Shown: positions 22,101-32,741 of the stretch, piece after piece
Position numbering within the stretch: position 1 is the first letter of the stretch
Layout: every line of letters begins with the position of its first letter
From: Apostichopus japonicus
Taxonomy: Eukaryota; Echinodermata; Holothuroidea; Aspidochirotida; Stichopodidae
DNA length: 64,000 bases
Direction of reading: 5' to 3'
Assembly (NCBI RefSeq): GCF_037975245.1
Contig: NC_092564.1
Span: 23,339,984-23,403,983, forward strand
Made by a program: the position numbers and the translations under genes
Notes under the pieces: model-generated
Told to the model about the DNA's origin: nothing
The model's input: only the letters and a program-made list of their open reading frames with translations
Database searches by the model: none

Positions 22101-25100
22101 AGGCTTGTCTGTGCTGCTTGCTTAAAAGTTGTCATAATTTAATGCTCTGTATCTTGGCCTAACTTGTATATATATAATTAGCAAAGCATGATATTTGGAA
22201 TCTCAGGGAATAATCCTTTTTTGGTTTTTGCATTGCAAAGCGGATTCCAATTGAAGGTAACTATGTTTCAGAACTAATTAGTTACAAGATTAATGTATCG
22301 CATAAAATGATCCATCTAATTTCAGGGCCGCTGCGACCATTAACTGAAGGAAATGTGCTAGGGGGCTTGCATTTTCTACTCAAATAGAGTCAAATTCATT
22401 CATTTTTTGAAGCAAATGTAAGGACTAAACATTGAGCTTTTTCTGTTCAAATTCTTATCGTATTTACTATTTATTGGAAGCTTTTTTTGCAACAATTGGT
22501 TGCTGTTTAAGTTTTTATCGCTTTCCAAGGCAAAAGGAACGGCAACAGTGATGGTATGCTTGTGTGTGATGTCTTGGATTGTATACACAATGTGTATGAT
22601 GGACTAATTTCTTATGTGGTGTGTGAATTCTCTGTGGGTTTGACAGAGTTTCTTAAAATTGCAGATCAAACAACCAAATCAGCTGCTTAACACATTGATT
22701 GGGGTGCAAAATAGTAGAAATCGTCTCAAAATGCTTTCAAGCCATGTAGAATAGTTGAATATGAAGATAAGTTTCCATAGCAAGATACAGTAGCTCTTTA
22801 TGCCAAAACATATCAACTTTGAAGTGTATTAAGATGGGTGTCCTTTCTGAGAGTGTGTATAACCAGTATCTGCACTAATTAATGTAATTATGAGAAGGGA
22901 GTATGACTTTTAATGACTACTATAGCTTAGTAAGGTTTCCATCAGGATCAAAAGCTAAATAATGAAGGTTGTCTTGAATAGAACTTTGCATTAGCTCAGA
23001 TTTTAGTTATCATTTTGTAGGGTTTTCTCTAAAAATTAAAGACAAAATGCAAGATCTACTATACTACTTTAAGCTAAACCTAAGATACCAACCTTATAAT
23101 AAGAAACTAATGCATTTAAATTGAATGGTGGCGACAGTCACTCACATTTAATGCATTGCAGTTGAAATGAATAGTGGCGTCATATGAATAGTTGATATGA
23201 ATGAATAGTTACATACTTTTTGTGGTACTATACATCTTAAGCTTGATAAGCAACCTTTAGACTACAAACATTGCTGAGAGAGATGTTGCTAGAGCTCTGA
23301 GAAACAAGAAGAAAGGATGTTTACATTGAGAAATAAACAGTTGTTTCAGCTTGTCAAAGTATGTCATGTCTGTTAGGTATAGAGCAAGTAGGGTATATAT
23401 ATGTTTCATATTCCAGAGAGTACTGTCATGTGTAATACTTGCCAGCAGTCATCATGGTTTGTGCACATGTATGTAATAAGGAAGATACTGTACTGTTGGT
23501 GTGGAAATTAATGGCAAAGCCTTTTGCTCGCTCAATAATATTGTCTGGAATATTATAACAAATTCTTAGTATATAAATTTTTTTGAAGTTGATAGCTTTT
23601 GATTTGTAAGTCTTGCATAGCGATTTGCCCATTTTTTGCATAGCAGTTTGCAATGCAATACCAGAAAGATTAATATTTCCTGCATCCCAAGAAATTATAT
23701 TTTCCTGTTGATGTTGTCTGGAAATGCTTTGCCTTTGTTCATTAACCTTGCTACTGTACATCTTTGCATAATCTGTGTATCAATCTGCTCATTTTGCATA
23801 AAATTTTGTTATATAGGATACCAGATAAATTATTCACTGCAATGGTACTGTATGAAAATATGGTCTGAATTTGACATAAAGTAGACCAGAGTTGCCTCAG
23901 CTACCACTAAAACACTGTACTTGTTTCTTGTATAACATTGCAGCTTTCATGAAAATAAAATTAGCCAAGGTTAGGAAGATGAAATATGACATACTCGTAG
24001 AAATTAATCTGTGAACAGACTCATCTGGCAATAACTCCCAGAGTATATGTCAAGGCTGTAGAAGAAGTATTTTTTTGACATTGAGGGAGAGAGGTATAAA
24101 TATTAGTATTTACATAAAAGCAGCGTCGTCGGAATCACAAAAGATTTTTCTCTGTCAGGAAGACGATGATGGTTTGGTTAGCTGTAAACTTGGAAAATAA
24201 TCCACATATGTTAAAATATGACTTTCCTCTCTCTCTGTCCCTCTGTCTGATGTATCGGTCATGTTGCTAGGCAACCACTGAGTGAAGTCCTTTTGAATGA
24301 GGTGCCAATATGACGTCATTTGATACTGTACAAGGCATGAACCGAACAGCATGCGCAATGAATATCAATGAAAGTTTTTATTTTTTTGTTGTAATTTACG
24401 TCAGGGTTACCTTTGGGGAATTGTTGTTTTGGTTTTTGGATGTCATCCAGATGCCACCAGCGCCCCCAGTGGAGAGGAATGTTGCCAAGCCTGTGACGTG
24501 GTTTATGTGACGGAGGTTTTGAAATGTGATCCAGTAGGCACCCACTCACTTTTCAAACATTTTTTAAGATGCTGTGGAAGAGTCGGACTATGAAATCACA
24601 GACATTGAGCCTCTCCTACAGTAGAGTCAATGGGAGCATCTGAGTCCTAAAGTTTTAAATTCTAAGTTAGTTTGAATGGGAGTCCTTCTATTTGTCATGT
24701 TTAAATTCAAGAAAAGATTGCTGAGACGTGATTCCCTGGAAACCAAAAAATGACTCCTTTCGACTATTAAATTAATATCGTTATCCTGTCATGACCTAGC
24801 AGGCATAATCATTGCCTGACATTTTGTGCAGTGTTTGCTATATATGGCAGACAGCTTGTAGGATATACGGTATTTACGTGTAAATTTGAAGTTCTCTCTC
24901 TTTGTTGACTCGTTTCTAATCCCACCCACAATTTGTTTACCTTCCCTCCTTATCTTTGCAAAATAGCTTGTAGTTATATTATGTGTACATTATGGAGGCA
25001 GTGTGTAAATGTCAGGGTGTTTAGGAAAGGTCAGTTCTTTGAGTGAGCACATACTGTACCAGTACCTTACCCGATAGAAATATTCCAAGGGTGCTGTATC

Positions 25101-25268
25101 TAGCTACACCAGGTATACAAGTTCACCAGGTATTAGTAGTATACTTAATCATTTCCCCACTCAGTGGATTCTACAACATTGCATGCTCAGAAAATCCAGT
25201 AAGGAAAACTGCCTCGAGTGGTAAGGTATATATATTATTTAATTACTGTAGATAATTCAGATATCATA
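19156..25268. other. Intergenic sequence, no feature recognised
   Basis: About 6 kb of AT-rich sequence with only short ORFs and no recognisable repeats or RNA genes. Confidence 0.5.
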
Positions 25269-25412
25269 ATTAAAATAAAATAAATCTGTTAGCAAACTGC
25301 TTATCCACTAGAGAGCCTGTGTAGAAGAATGTGTAAAAGTAAGTTGGCCTGACGTTTCGATCCTAGTAGGATCTTCTTCAAAGGCTAAATGACAAGGCTA
25401 AATTCCTCAAGT
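25269..25412 (-). mobile_element. Penelope-like element fragment with a near-intact hammerhead-like motif
   Basis: Homologous to the right half of the insertion at 7885-8108, read on the minus strand. The shared parts are the A/T-rich end (AAAATAAAATAAATCTGTT), TTATCCACTAGAGAGCCTGT, GTAAAAGTAAGTTGGCCTGA, and the phrase TTTCGATCCTAGTAGGATC. The homology fades after GCTAAATGACAAGG. The hammerhead-like core is at 25346-25386. No protein-coding part of a retroelement is present. Confidence 0.65.
25346..25386 (-). ncRNA. Hammerhead-ribozyme-like motif (C3 substituted)
   Basis: Read on the minus strand: stem I half GCCT, core TTGAAGA (consensus CTGANGA, so the invariant C3 is T), one extra A, a perfect 5-bp stem II GATCC/GGATC with a TACTA loop, GAAAC, the GTC cleavage triplet, then AGGC, which pairs with GCCT. 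The topology matches a minimal hammerhead with a very short stem III, as described in Penelope-like elements. Loss of C3 should abolish or strongly reduce cleavage. It may therefore be a dead copy or a variant. Confidence 0.5.
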
Positions 25413-26770
25413 GAAAGAAGTTTTACTCCAGTAGAAAAATGTGAACATTCTAAGAATGTAAGAATGAATTGTCGTTGTTAGGTAGATTAACTCTTCATGG
25501 CAATATTTCGGAGAAGTCCTACTGGCATTAAAATGTATAGGCCTATTGTAGGACCTGCTGACAGTATGCAGTGTGAGCAACCCTTAAAGATACCCATGTT
25601 AGTGTAATAGTTATCCTTCTTTAACGCATTGTAGATACTGTTACAAATCTGTGTTTAGGCTCTGTCCTTGAAAATTCAACATCAACAATACAGGCGCCAT
25701 AGGTTCAGGCCTTGCATATATACTCATAGCAGATTAACTACTGTACAGTAGGTGGCCTAACTTTTCATTTGCATATTAGAATCGGACCAGATTTGCTATT
25801 ACTGTTAACTAGTAACTCGCTAGCAGTCAGCTAATAATACCGCTGCAAGTTGAAACAATGCTCTTCTTGGTCGTGTCTTGTTGGAACATTGTTCTATGTA
25901 ACTTGAGGAGGCTGGTGAGAAATGAAGGATATTTCTACCACCTAACTCCCATCCCTACCCACTGCTCTTCCCATGTTGATTCCAAAATTCTGCCCTTTTC
26001 TGATTGTTGTCTTCTAATTTGCTTTCTCTTCCTATCTGTTATCGGAGGCTGTTACTTCTTCAAAATTTATAGCATCTGGTTTGCCAAAATCAGCCATCTG
26101 AACAAACATACTGTATAACCAGACGGGCAGTAAATGAAAGATACTGCTAACCAGTCATATGTTATCGCCCTCTCTCTGATGTTCCATGCTGCTGTTTAGT
26201 GTCTACTGTAGACAATGTACCGGCCATGTCTGGTTTTGTCCTTGTTTTAGTCCTTGTCTGGTTTTCGTTCCTGTTATCAGTACTTGTCACTTTTTAAAAC
26301 GATAGTTGGACAGTTGTTACCAAAATCAGCCAACAGACAGAAATGTGGACTGCTGTACTTCATTGGAACAGAACCGTGAAATATCACCACCATCGTTCAC
26401 TGATCATGAAGGCAGTTTCAACCTGCTCATCATTGCTGTTACTGCTGAACATCTCTGTTTATATGAAATCAAAAATTTAATGCGAGCAGATTCTCAGAAA
26501 TGATTAATTACCCTTGAAATTTACCATCCATGCAGGTTACCATCTTATGTGCTGAATTAGTCGGTGGGAATTGTCAATTACTGAATTATACAGCGATTTG
26601 ATAAACTTTATACATGCACCGTGCAGTATATAACCGTTAGTGTGATCTGACTGGAGGAAAACCTGTTATGAATTAATAGCTCGCTGTAATATTTAATCCA
26701 ACAAGTTTTTGATGAGTCCTCAACTTTCAGCCTGTTAAGTACTGCAGTGTATCTATATATATATGTTTTA
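25413..26770. other. Intergenic sequence, no feature recognised
   Basis: Short ORFs without recognisable domains. A small (TA)n sits near 26753, just before the transposon cluster. Confidence 0.5.
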
Positions 26771-27121
26771 CAGGGGCGGATCCAGGGGGGGGCCCGGGGG
26801 GCCCGGGCCCCCCCTTTTTGAAAATCCTGATTTTTTTTTTTTTTTACCGCGTTCGAGGGAAAGGGCCCCATGCGTGATCAGTGGCGTAGCTACGGGGGGC
26901 CTGAAATTGCAGACATGAGATCCATATTTTCAGGCTAGGTACATGCTGCTAAGAATACTCGGGAAGTGCCGTTTCCGGCCATCTGGGGGTTTGTAAAGCC
27001 AAAAATTTTCTTGTACGCTCTGCGCCAACCGATGATGGCGTTCTGCTTAGATTGTCTTACGTTCAGGCGCGGCTGGACCAGTCAGACCCCCCCCCCGTCA
27101 CAAATCCTGCATCCGCCCCTG
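26771..27121. mobile_element. hAT-like element or end pair with CAGGGGCGGATCCAGG termini
   Basis: CAGGGGCGGATCCAGG at 26771-26786 is matched in inverse by CCTGCATCCGCCCCTG at 27106-27121 (15 of 16). The left end also pairs equally well with CCTGGATCCGCCACTG at 28624-28639. With that partner, the 5 bp TTTTA occurs on both sides (26766-26770 and 28640-28644). Which pair is the original element cannot be settled from this copy alone. Confidence 0.6.
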
Positions 27122-27341
27122 ATATGTCATTGAATATTCCACAAAACAACTTTTTATGTCCACGAAACTGTCGAAACATGATTTTCACTACTGGTAGAGA
27201 TATAAAATATTGGGAATTCTGAATTTCCTGCAAACATGCGGCTGTGCCTGTTCAATACTCACTACTGTATCGCCTTAAAAAATGATGAGTGGAAATAGTT
27301 TCTCCAGGACCGTATCGTATCGTGGGTATCGAGTGCGTCTG

Positions 27342-27378
27342 ATATACGAACGTACGTAGTACGTACGTACGTACGTCT
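27342..27378. repeat. Self-complementary ACGT run
   Basis: GAACGTACGTAGTACGTACG continues with ACGTACGT to about 27376. The stretch is a near-perfect palindrome made of ACGT units. Confidence 0.85.
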
Positions 27379-27400
27379 ATGATGATATGCACTGTACTGT

Positions 27401-27630
27401 ACTGATAAAAACATAGGTGAATTTCACTCCATGGGAGTGATCACTGAGCACATTCCGGTATAAGAGTGAATTTCCACTCCATTGGAGTAAATCTTAACTC
27501 CTAATAGAGTTATATTCACTCATATTAGGAGTGAGGGATAACTCCAATAGAGTTAAATTTCACTCTTAATTTGAAGTGCGCCGAGTGATCACTCCAATGG
27601 AATGAAATCCACTCATTTGTTTTTAGAGTG
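27401..27630. mobile_element. Foldback MITE with ~40-bp terminal inverted repeats, inserted in the hAT-like element
   Basis: The left arm, AAAAACATAGGTGAATTTCA followed by CTCCATGGGAGTGATCACT, is mirrored on the right by AGTGATCACTCCAATGG followed by AATGAAATCCACTCATTTGTTTTT. The interior is also palindromic, with repeated ACTCC/GGAGT and AACTC/GAGTT half-sites. Nearly the whole ~230 bp can fold on itself. No coding capacity. Confidence 0.75.
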
Positions 27631-28466
27631 TTGCTAGATATATGAAGAAGAAATTTACATACCAATACATGTTATCGGTCATCGATTGGCACAAAAAGCC
27701 AGATTCTGATGACAGCTGCCTCAAGAAACCCAATAAATGGCCTAATAAGCACCGAGCCACCAATGTGGACCATTACCGAAACATCGATGCGTGTTAGTCT
27801 TCCACCCCCTTCCTCTAATGCTATTTAAGTCCACATGTGGGCATATCCTGCAAATCTACCGGTAACCCACAGGGGTTTGAGTTGGGAGAAAGGCCTTGAC
27901 AGCTTGAAACGACAAATGATGCCAACTTCCCTCAAGTTAAAAGTCTGGCTGAGTTGGCAAGGCCAGTCAGCATGAAAGAGAAAAAAAATTTTTTTGCATT
28001 TCTGTCACCAAAGTTGCACATCTTTTTGGTTGCTATTTTGCCTCACAGGTGCCATCTCCTGCGATCTGGGGGGTGCTGAAATCTCAAATTTTCTCTGTAC
28101 GCTCCGCGCCAACCAAGGTGGCGCTCCGCTTAGATAGTAAACTCCGCCCCCCACAAGATAGAACAGCCCCCCATGGCCCCCCACTCAAAAAAACCTAGCT
28201 ACGCCACTGTGCGTGTAATTTTTTGTAAAATAAATTTGCAAAAAGAGTACACCATCATTCTGATAAAGTGAAGGTGAGAGGGGCACTCTGACTGCATCAA
28301 TAGTCTCCATCTGGAAGGGGGCATCAAAGATGAAATGGCCTGGAGTAGCCTGGTAAAAAGTAGTTTGCATCACCACCTACTCCCCAAAGACGTAAATCCC
28401 AGCTCATTGCTCGAAATTGCAAATATATGCCCGACCCATGAATACATGATTTATTGGAAATAAATT

Positions 28467-28639
28467 TTACTCAAAACTTTCACGAAAAGTAGCACCAGAT
28501 TGCACCGAGGACCTCCATATTTTGTGAAATTTTCCAAAGGGGAGGGGGGCACCCACTCCCCTTAGACCCCTCCCCAGGACGACGATTAGGCATTTCCCAT
28601 CTGGGCCCCCCCTTCGGCGAAATCCTGGATCCGCCACTG
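28467..28639. mobile_element. Right end of a hAT-like element (CCTGGATCCGCCACTG)
   Basis: G/C-rich sequence ends in CCTGGATCCGCCACTG at 28624-28639, matching the terminus at 26771. The CCCTTAGACCCCTCCCC phrase is typical of the low-complexity subterminal parts seen in the other elements of this cluster. Confidence 0.6.
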
Positions 28640-28644
28640 TTTTA

Positions 28645-29264
28645 TAGGGCAAGGGTGGGGTAGGGCAGGGTAGGGCGGATAGGGTTGGGTGGTGTGGGGA
28701 TTATTCAGGATATTCAAGGATATATTTCGCTTATCTCTTACCTGTCTCCCCTCAGTGTATGCATCTATGTGCACACTGACTACTCTACCTATGTACATTA
28801 TACCCTACAGAACACAGTGTGGGACTTCAATTAGACTATTCAAATAAAGTACTTAGGAAATGAGAGATCTATAGAGGTTTAGAGTGCTCTTCAGTTAAGT
28901 CTTTGTTTTTGTTGATTCTCTCGACATCAAGTTTACTTCAACTCAACACAAACATGTGTGTGGCGTTGTTGTTGGGATGCCTCTTGCCAGTACCTGTATC
29001 ATTCACTCTTCAATTTACTAAATTTGTACATTTAAAGCATCATTGCCATACAACTCTTACTGTAGATGAACAACCTTCATGGGATGCATGAAATGATCAG
29101 ATATTTGCATAATTGTAAATCTTGAGTTGATTTTGGAAACAGTTTTGACTTTTGACCAAGTATGGGGTAAAACCAAAGTAATCATGTTTTAAGCTTTGGA
29201 GAGTCCATTATATCACTGTATAGAGTTATGGGAGAACGTTACCATGTCAGAAACCATAAATATA
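28645..29264. other. Intergenic sequence
   Basis: Contains a short GGGTAGGGCAGGGTAGGG run near 28657. Nothing else is recognised. Confidence 0.5.
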
Positions 29265-29433
29265 AATTTAGAAAGCTTGCTGAGACTAAAGAATGGAAGC
29301 ATGACATACAGTAGGTATAGTCATTTAGAAAGCATGCTGAGACTAAAGAATGAAAGCATGACATACAATAGATATGTACAGTCATTTAGAAAGCATGCTG
29401 AGACTAAAGAATGAAAGCATGACATATAGTAGA
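29265..29433. repeat. Tandem repeat, three copies of ~55-58 bp
   Basis: ATTTAGAAAGCATGCTGAGA followed by CTAAAGAATGAAAGCATGAC and ATACAGTAGATAT occurs three times in direct succession with small changes. Confidence 0.9.
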
Positions 29434-30439
29434 TTTTAGAAAAAGGATAAAACATAGGGCTTAAATTGTATGTAAATGTTGGACAGAAATATGGGAATTA
29501 TTCTAAGTCTGTACAGTATTTAATACAAACACAATTTTGTTACATTGAACAGCAACACAGCAATTGTTATCAGTTGGCCAGCTTGGCAAATTTTGATGCA
29601 GCATTGTTACGAATGCAAGATTCTGCGTCCAGGACGCAACTTTTAGCCAGGGATGCAATATCTTCAAGTTGCTTGCCTCTGGGGATACAAACTTTTCTAT
29701 TTGAGAAACAAACCCCAAGTACACACACTCGCAAACAGGGCCTATGAAAAAACATATTAAAGTACTTTTTTGTACAAAAATCTGTCTTTCTTTCTATTAA
29801 AAAACCAACAACTTCCTCTGAAAAGAACCAAAATTTCTTCCAATCCTACGGATGATTGAGTTTGTTCGAACACAAATATATCATAACAATCAACCGCTAG
29901 GTACAGGGTTAACAACATTTTAATCACAGAGATTTCCATGCCAAAATAATTCATTCTTGTATCTGTAGTGCTCAATGAACACAAGGTATACAACTACTTC
30001 TCCTGAGTAAAGATAGCCAAGTTTGTGCTATAGGCTATCATATGTGTGCACTTAAATATCATAAAGTTAGGCCCTGTTGTTACATAAGTTTGGAGGTTTC
30101 AACAACCAGAAAATGTTATGAGTTGAGGCAATCTATAAACTTTTCATCTCACAGTATGCTTGTTCTCTCTACATCGATAGTTACTTATGTAAAATGTGCA
30201 TTCATACCACAGTAATTTCTTTCTTGCAAACTTGCGTAAATTTTCGCGGTCCCTTTGACCATTATGCTTCGGTCAATTTTTTAGTGCATGTTTGTGTGTA
30301 AACTACTGTACTTCATACCTTGTCAATAGTAGCCATTGAAGTTTTAAGTCCTTTATCGACATTGCCTAAAAAGTTATTTTTTGACATGCCTATTGCCTAC
30401 TGTAATTTTTTTGGAGCTGGTCATTTACAAACAATGCAC
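29434..30439. other. Intergenic sequence, no feature recognised
   Basis: Short overlapping ORFs on both strands only. Confidence 0.5.
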
Positions 30440-30590
30440 AGCACCCAGGGTAAATGTTTGGATCAGGTTTTGAGGATTTGTGCATGTGTAGTTGAAACTC
30501 TGAAGTTTGAACAGGCCTATGTACTTGCAGACTTAGTGAACCGCTTGGAATTTAGCAAGAGATATGCATACTGTAGGCATACTTTTTTCT
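30440..30590 (+). repeat. Dispersed coding-like repeat, copy 1
   Basis: About 130 bp closely match 36146-36300. Both are open in the same frame and would encode LDQVLRICA, VVETLK, EQAYVLADLVNR and FSKR. Differences between copies include several amino-acid changes, and no splice sites or start consistent between the copies are visible. Family unknown. Confidence 0.7.
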
Positions 30591-32655
30591 AAAGCATGGT
30601 TGTTGGTGAAATGGCTGTAAGTTCAAAGCATGGAGCTACAGTACTAAGAAGTTAGCGAGTAGGGAAATACAAGGGTGGTTGAAAGAGGGGCAGGGCGGTA
30701 AAAATTGGTTGAAAGGGACAGGGCAGGCAAAACGCTAGGGCACTGGGCCAACAACCTTTTGAATTGTGCAGAGGATTCACAAAGTATAGGCAGTAATACG
30801 ATACCATCTTTACATAACTACACTAGAAAAGTAGGTCATGATACAAGTTATGCATTTGGTGTTCGATCAGGAGGCAATCATTTTTACAGGATACAAACTT
30901 TTTCTTGGGGGGGGGGGGGGATTTGTGTGACACAACCTTGTTTTCTTTAGTAACATTACAGTGATGTTTCAAATTTGACAGGTTGTCACCTTAAAGATAT
31001 TTCCAGGCCAATCAAATCTTCCTCGGTCGGAAACTGAGCAGCCGTAAGTTTGAAATTTTCCTCCAGGTAACTGAGCTCTGGTCTTAGAGAGATATATTAA
31101 TCACGACCATCCATAAGTCATCACTTCCGAGTGGTTCGTGAGGCTTTAATGACTAATCTATTTTACTATTTTATTTCTTTCATCCCTTGGCATTGTTGTT
31201 TCCTTTTCTCTCTTTTTATTTTTCTCGAGTGAACCATTCCACATTTTAATTACCGCAGGTTATTTGCTGTAAGCCGCTACTTTTGTGGAGTAGTTGGTCT
31301 TGTTAACAGCAGCTGCGGAGTTGTCGGCTGTTATTATTTCTGGGATTGATGTTTATGGTCGGTTGCTCTCAGCTAGCTACTGTAGTATTGAGCTGTCAGC
31401 TATAGAGCTGAAAGAGAGAGCAACAAAAAAAGAGGAAAAAACAAATTATTCATCAAACACGGTTTCATATTTTCATGGAAATATATGAAAACATATTTCT
31501 TTTTATTTGTGTTTGATTGGGAAGGGAAGAATCTCGATTCAGATTGGAAACTTTTCACTTTATCTTATATGTACTGAATGAAGAAAACAATTGACATGGA
31601 ATAAATACTGTAATATACTTAAAAGGAAGATTATGATTTCTACTTGCCAATGTCATGGAAAGATAGAATAATAGTTAGTATTCAGTGTTACTTTCCAAAA
31701 ATCTGGACTATGTGCTTGCTGGACAATTGTAGACTTTGGATTTTGCGTCTTCTAGTTGGAAGGAAAACGCAGGCATTTGTCATTTTTTTACCAGCAGATG
31801 TTAGTAACCAAAACATCAAAATAAGTATAACAACTGACCTGTTGAAATACATGGGAACTTTATTTTAGCAGGTATATTTTTTTCAGTACTGGTAGTTTTT
31901 AGTAAGCTGGCTAAAAATGGTCCAGTTCTGTAGTTCTGGTTTTAAGGTCCCTTGTTGCAAGAAGCAGAATATAATTATAGTCAGCATTCATTGCTACATG
32001 GTACTCTTGAAGTAGTGCTGAAGGAGCACAACAGCAAGAGTATGAATACAAATAGCATTACACACTGTATCAGTACACGAGGAACATGATTACAAACTAT
32101 TGCATAATTTATATAGTTCTTCTACTACTACTATTGACAATGAGTAATAGTACCAGTAGAAAATCCACAGCCCGGCCAGAGTACGAGTTCAGGTAATTAT
32201 GCCGTAGAATACGAGTGCGAATATTGAGCGCAAATCTGCTACATAGTAAACCAGGTATTCTATGCTTATGGTTGTTGGGAAGACTTCAAGAATACTCACA
32301 ATGCTGAAGGGAAGTTTGAACGAGTGTGACCAGCGGGTGACTTTTCTAGCATATTTTGATTCTTTCTAGCATAATGTGTACTGTATCGATGGCCAGCCTG
32401 ATACATGCAATCCATTAAAGCTATGTCTACAGTAATAATACCTGTAGGACTCAACACATTTATTACCTTCCTTGTTTGTTTTTTAAACCTTAGGTTAGTT
32501 TTTCTCTCCCGGAGAATTAGCAGAGGATATGCAATGTTACTGAATTATTGCTGAACATTGTTACCAATTTATAAGAATTCTGTTAGTCAAAAAAAGACCA
32601 AAAATGTGACCACTGTTATTTATAACAATGCACATGCTGTCTGCTATACTAAATT
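30591..32655. other. Intergenic sequence, no feature recognised
   Basis: One poly-G run at about 30907-30920. Short ORFs only. Confidence 0.5.
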
Positions 32656-32741
32656 GTCTACAATAATAATTACTGACTTATACCTATTGTCTACAATAAT
32701 AATTACCGACTAATACCAATTGTCTACAATAATAATTGTTA
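32656..32741. repeat. Tandem repeat, ~33-bp unit, 2.5 copies
   Basis: TTGTCTACAATAATAATTAC followed by (T/C)GACT(T/A)ATACC(T/A)A occurs twice, followed by a partial third copy. Confidence 0.85.

Larger units (their letters stand above)
26879..28209. mobile_element. Non-autonomous hAT-like transposon, ~1.33 kb, with CAGTGGCGTAGCTA termini
   Basis: CAGTGGCGTAGCTACG at 26879 pairs with TAGCTACGCCACTG ending at 28209. The flanks are TGCGTGAT (26871-26878) and TGCGTGTA (28210-28217), a 6-of-8 match consistent with an aged 8-bp hAT duplication. No transposase ORF is present. Both ends contain related internal sequence (TTGTACGCTCTGCGCCAACC near 27012 and TGTACGCTCCGCGCCAACC near 28096) in the same orientation, so part of the element is duplicated or two family members overlap here. 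Confidence 0.7.
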
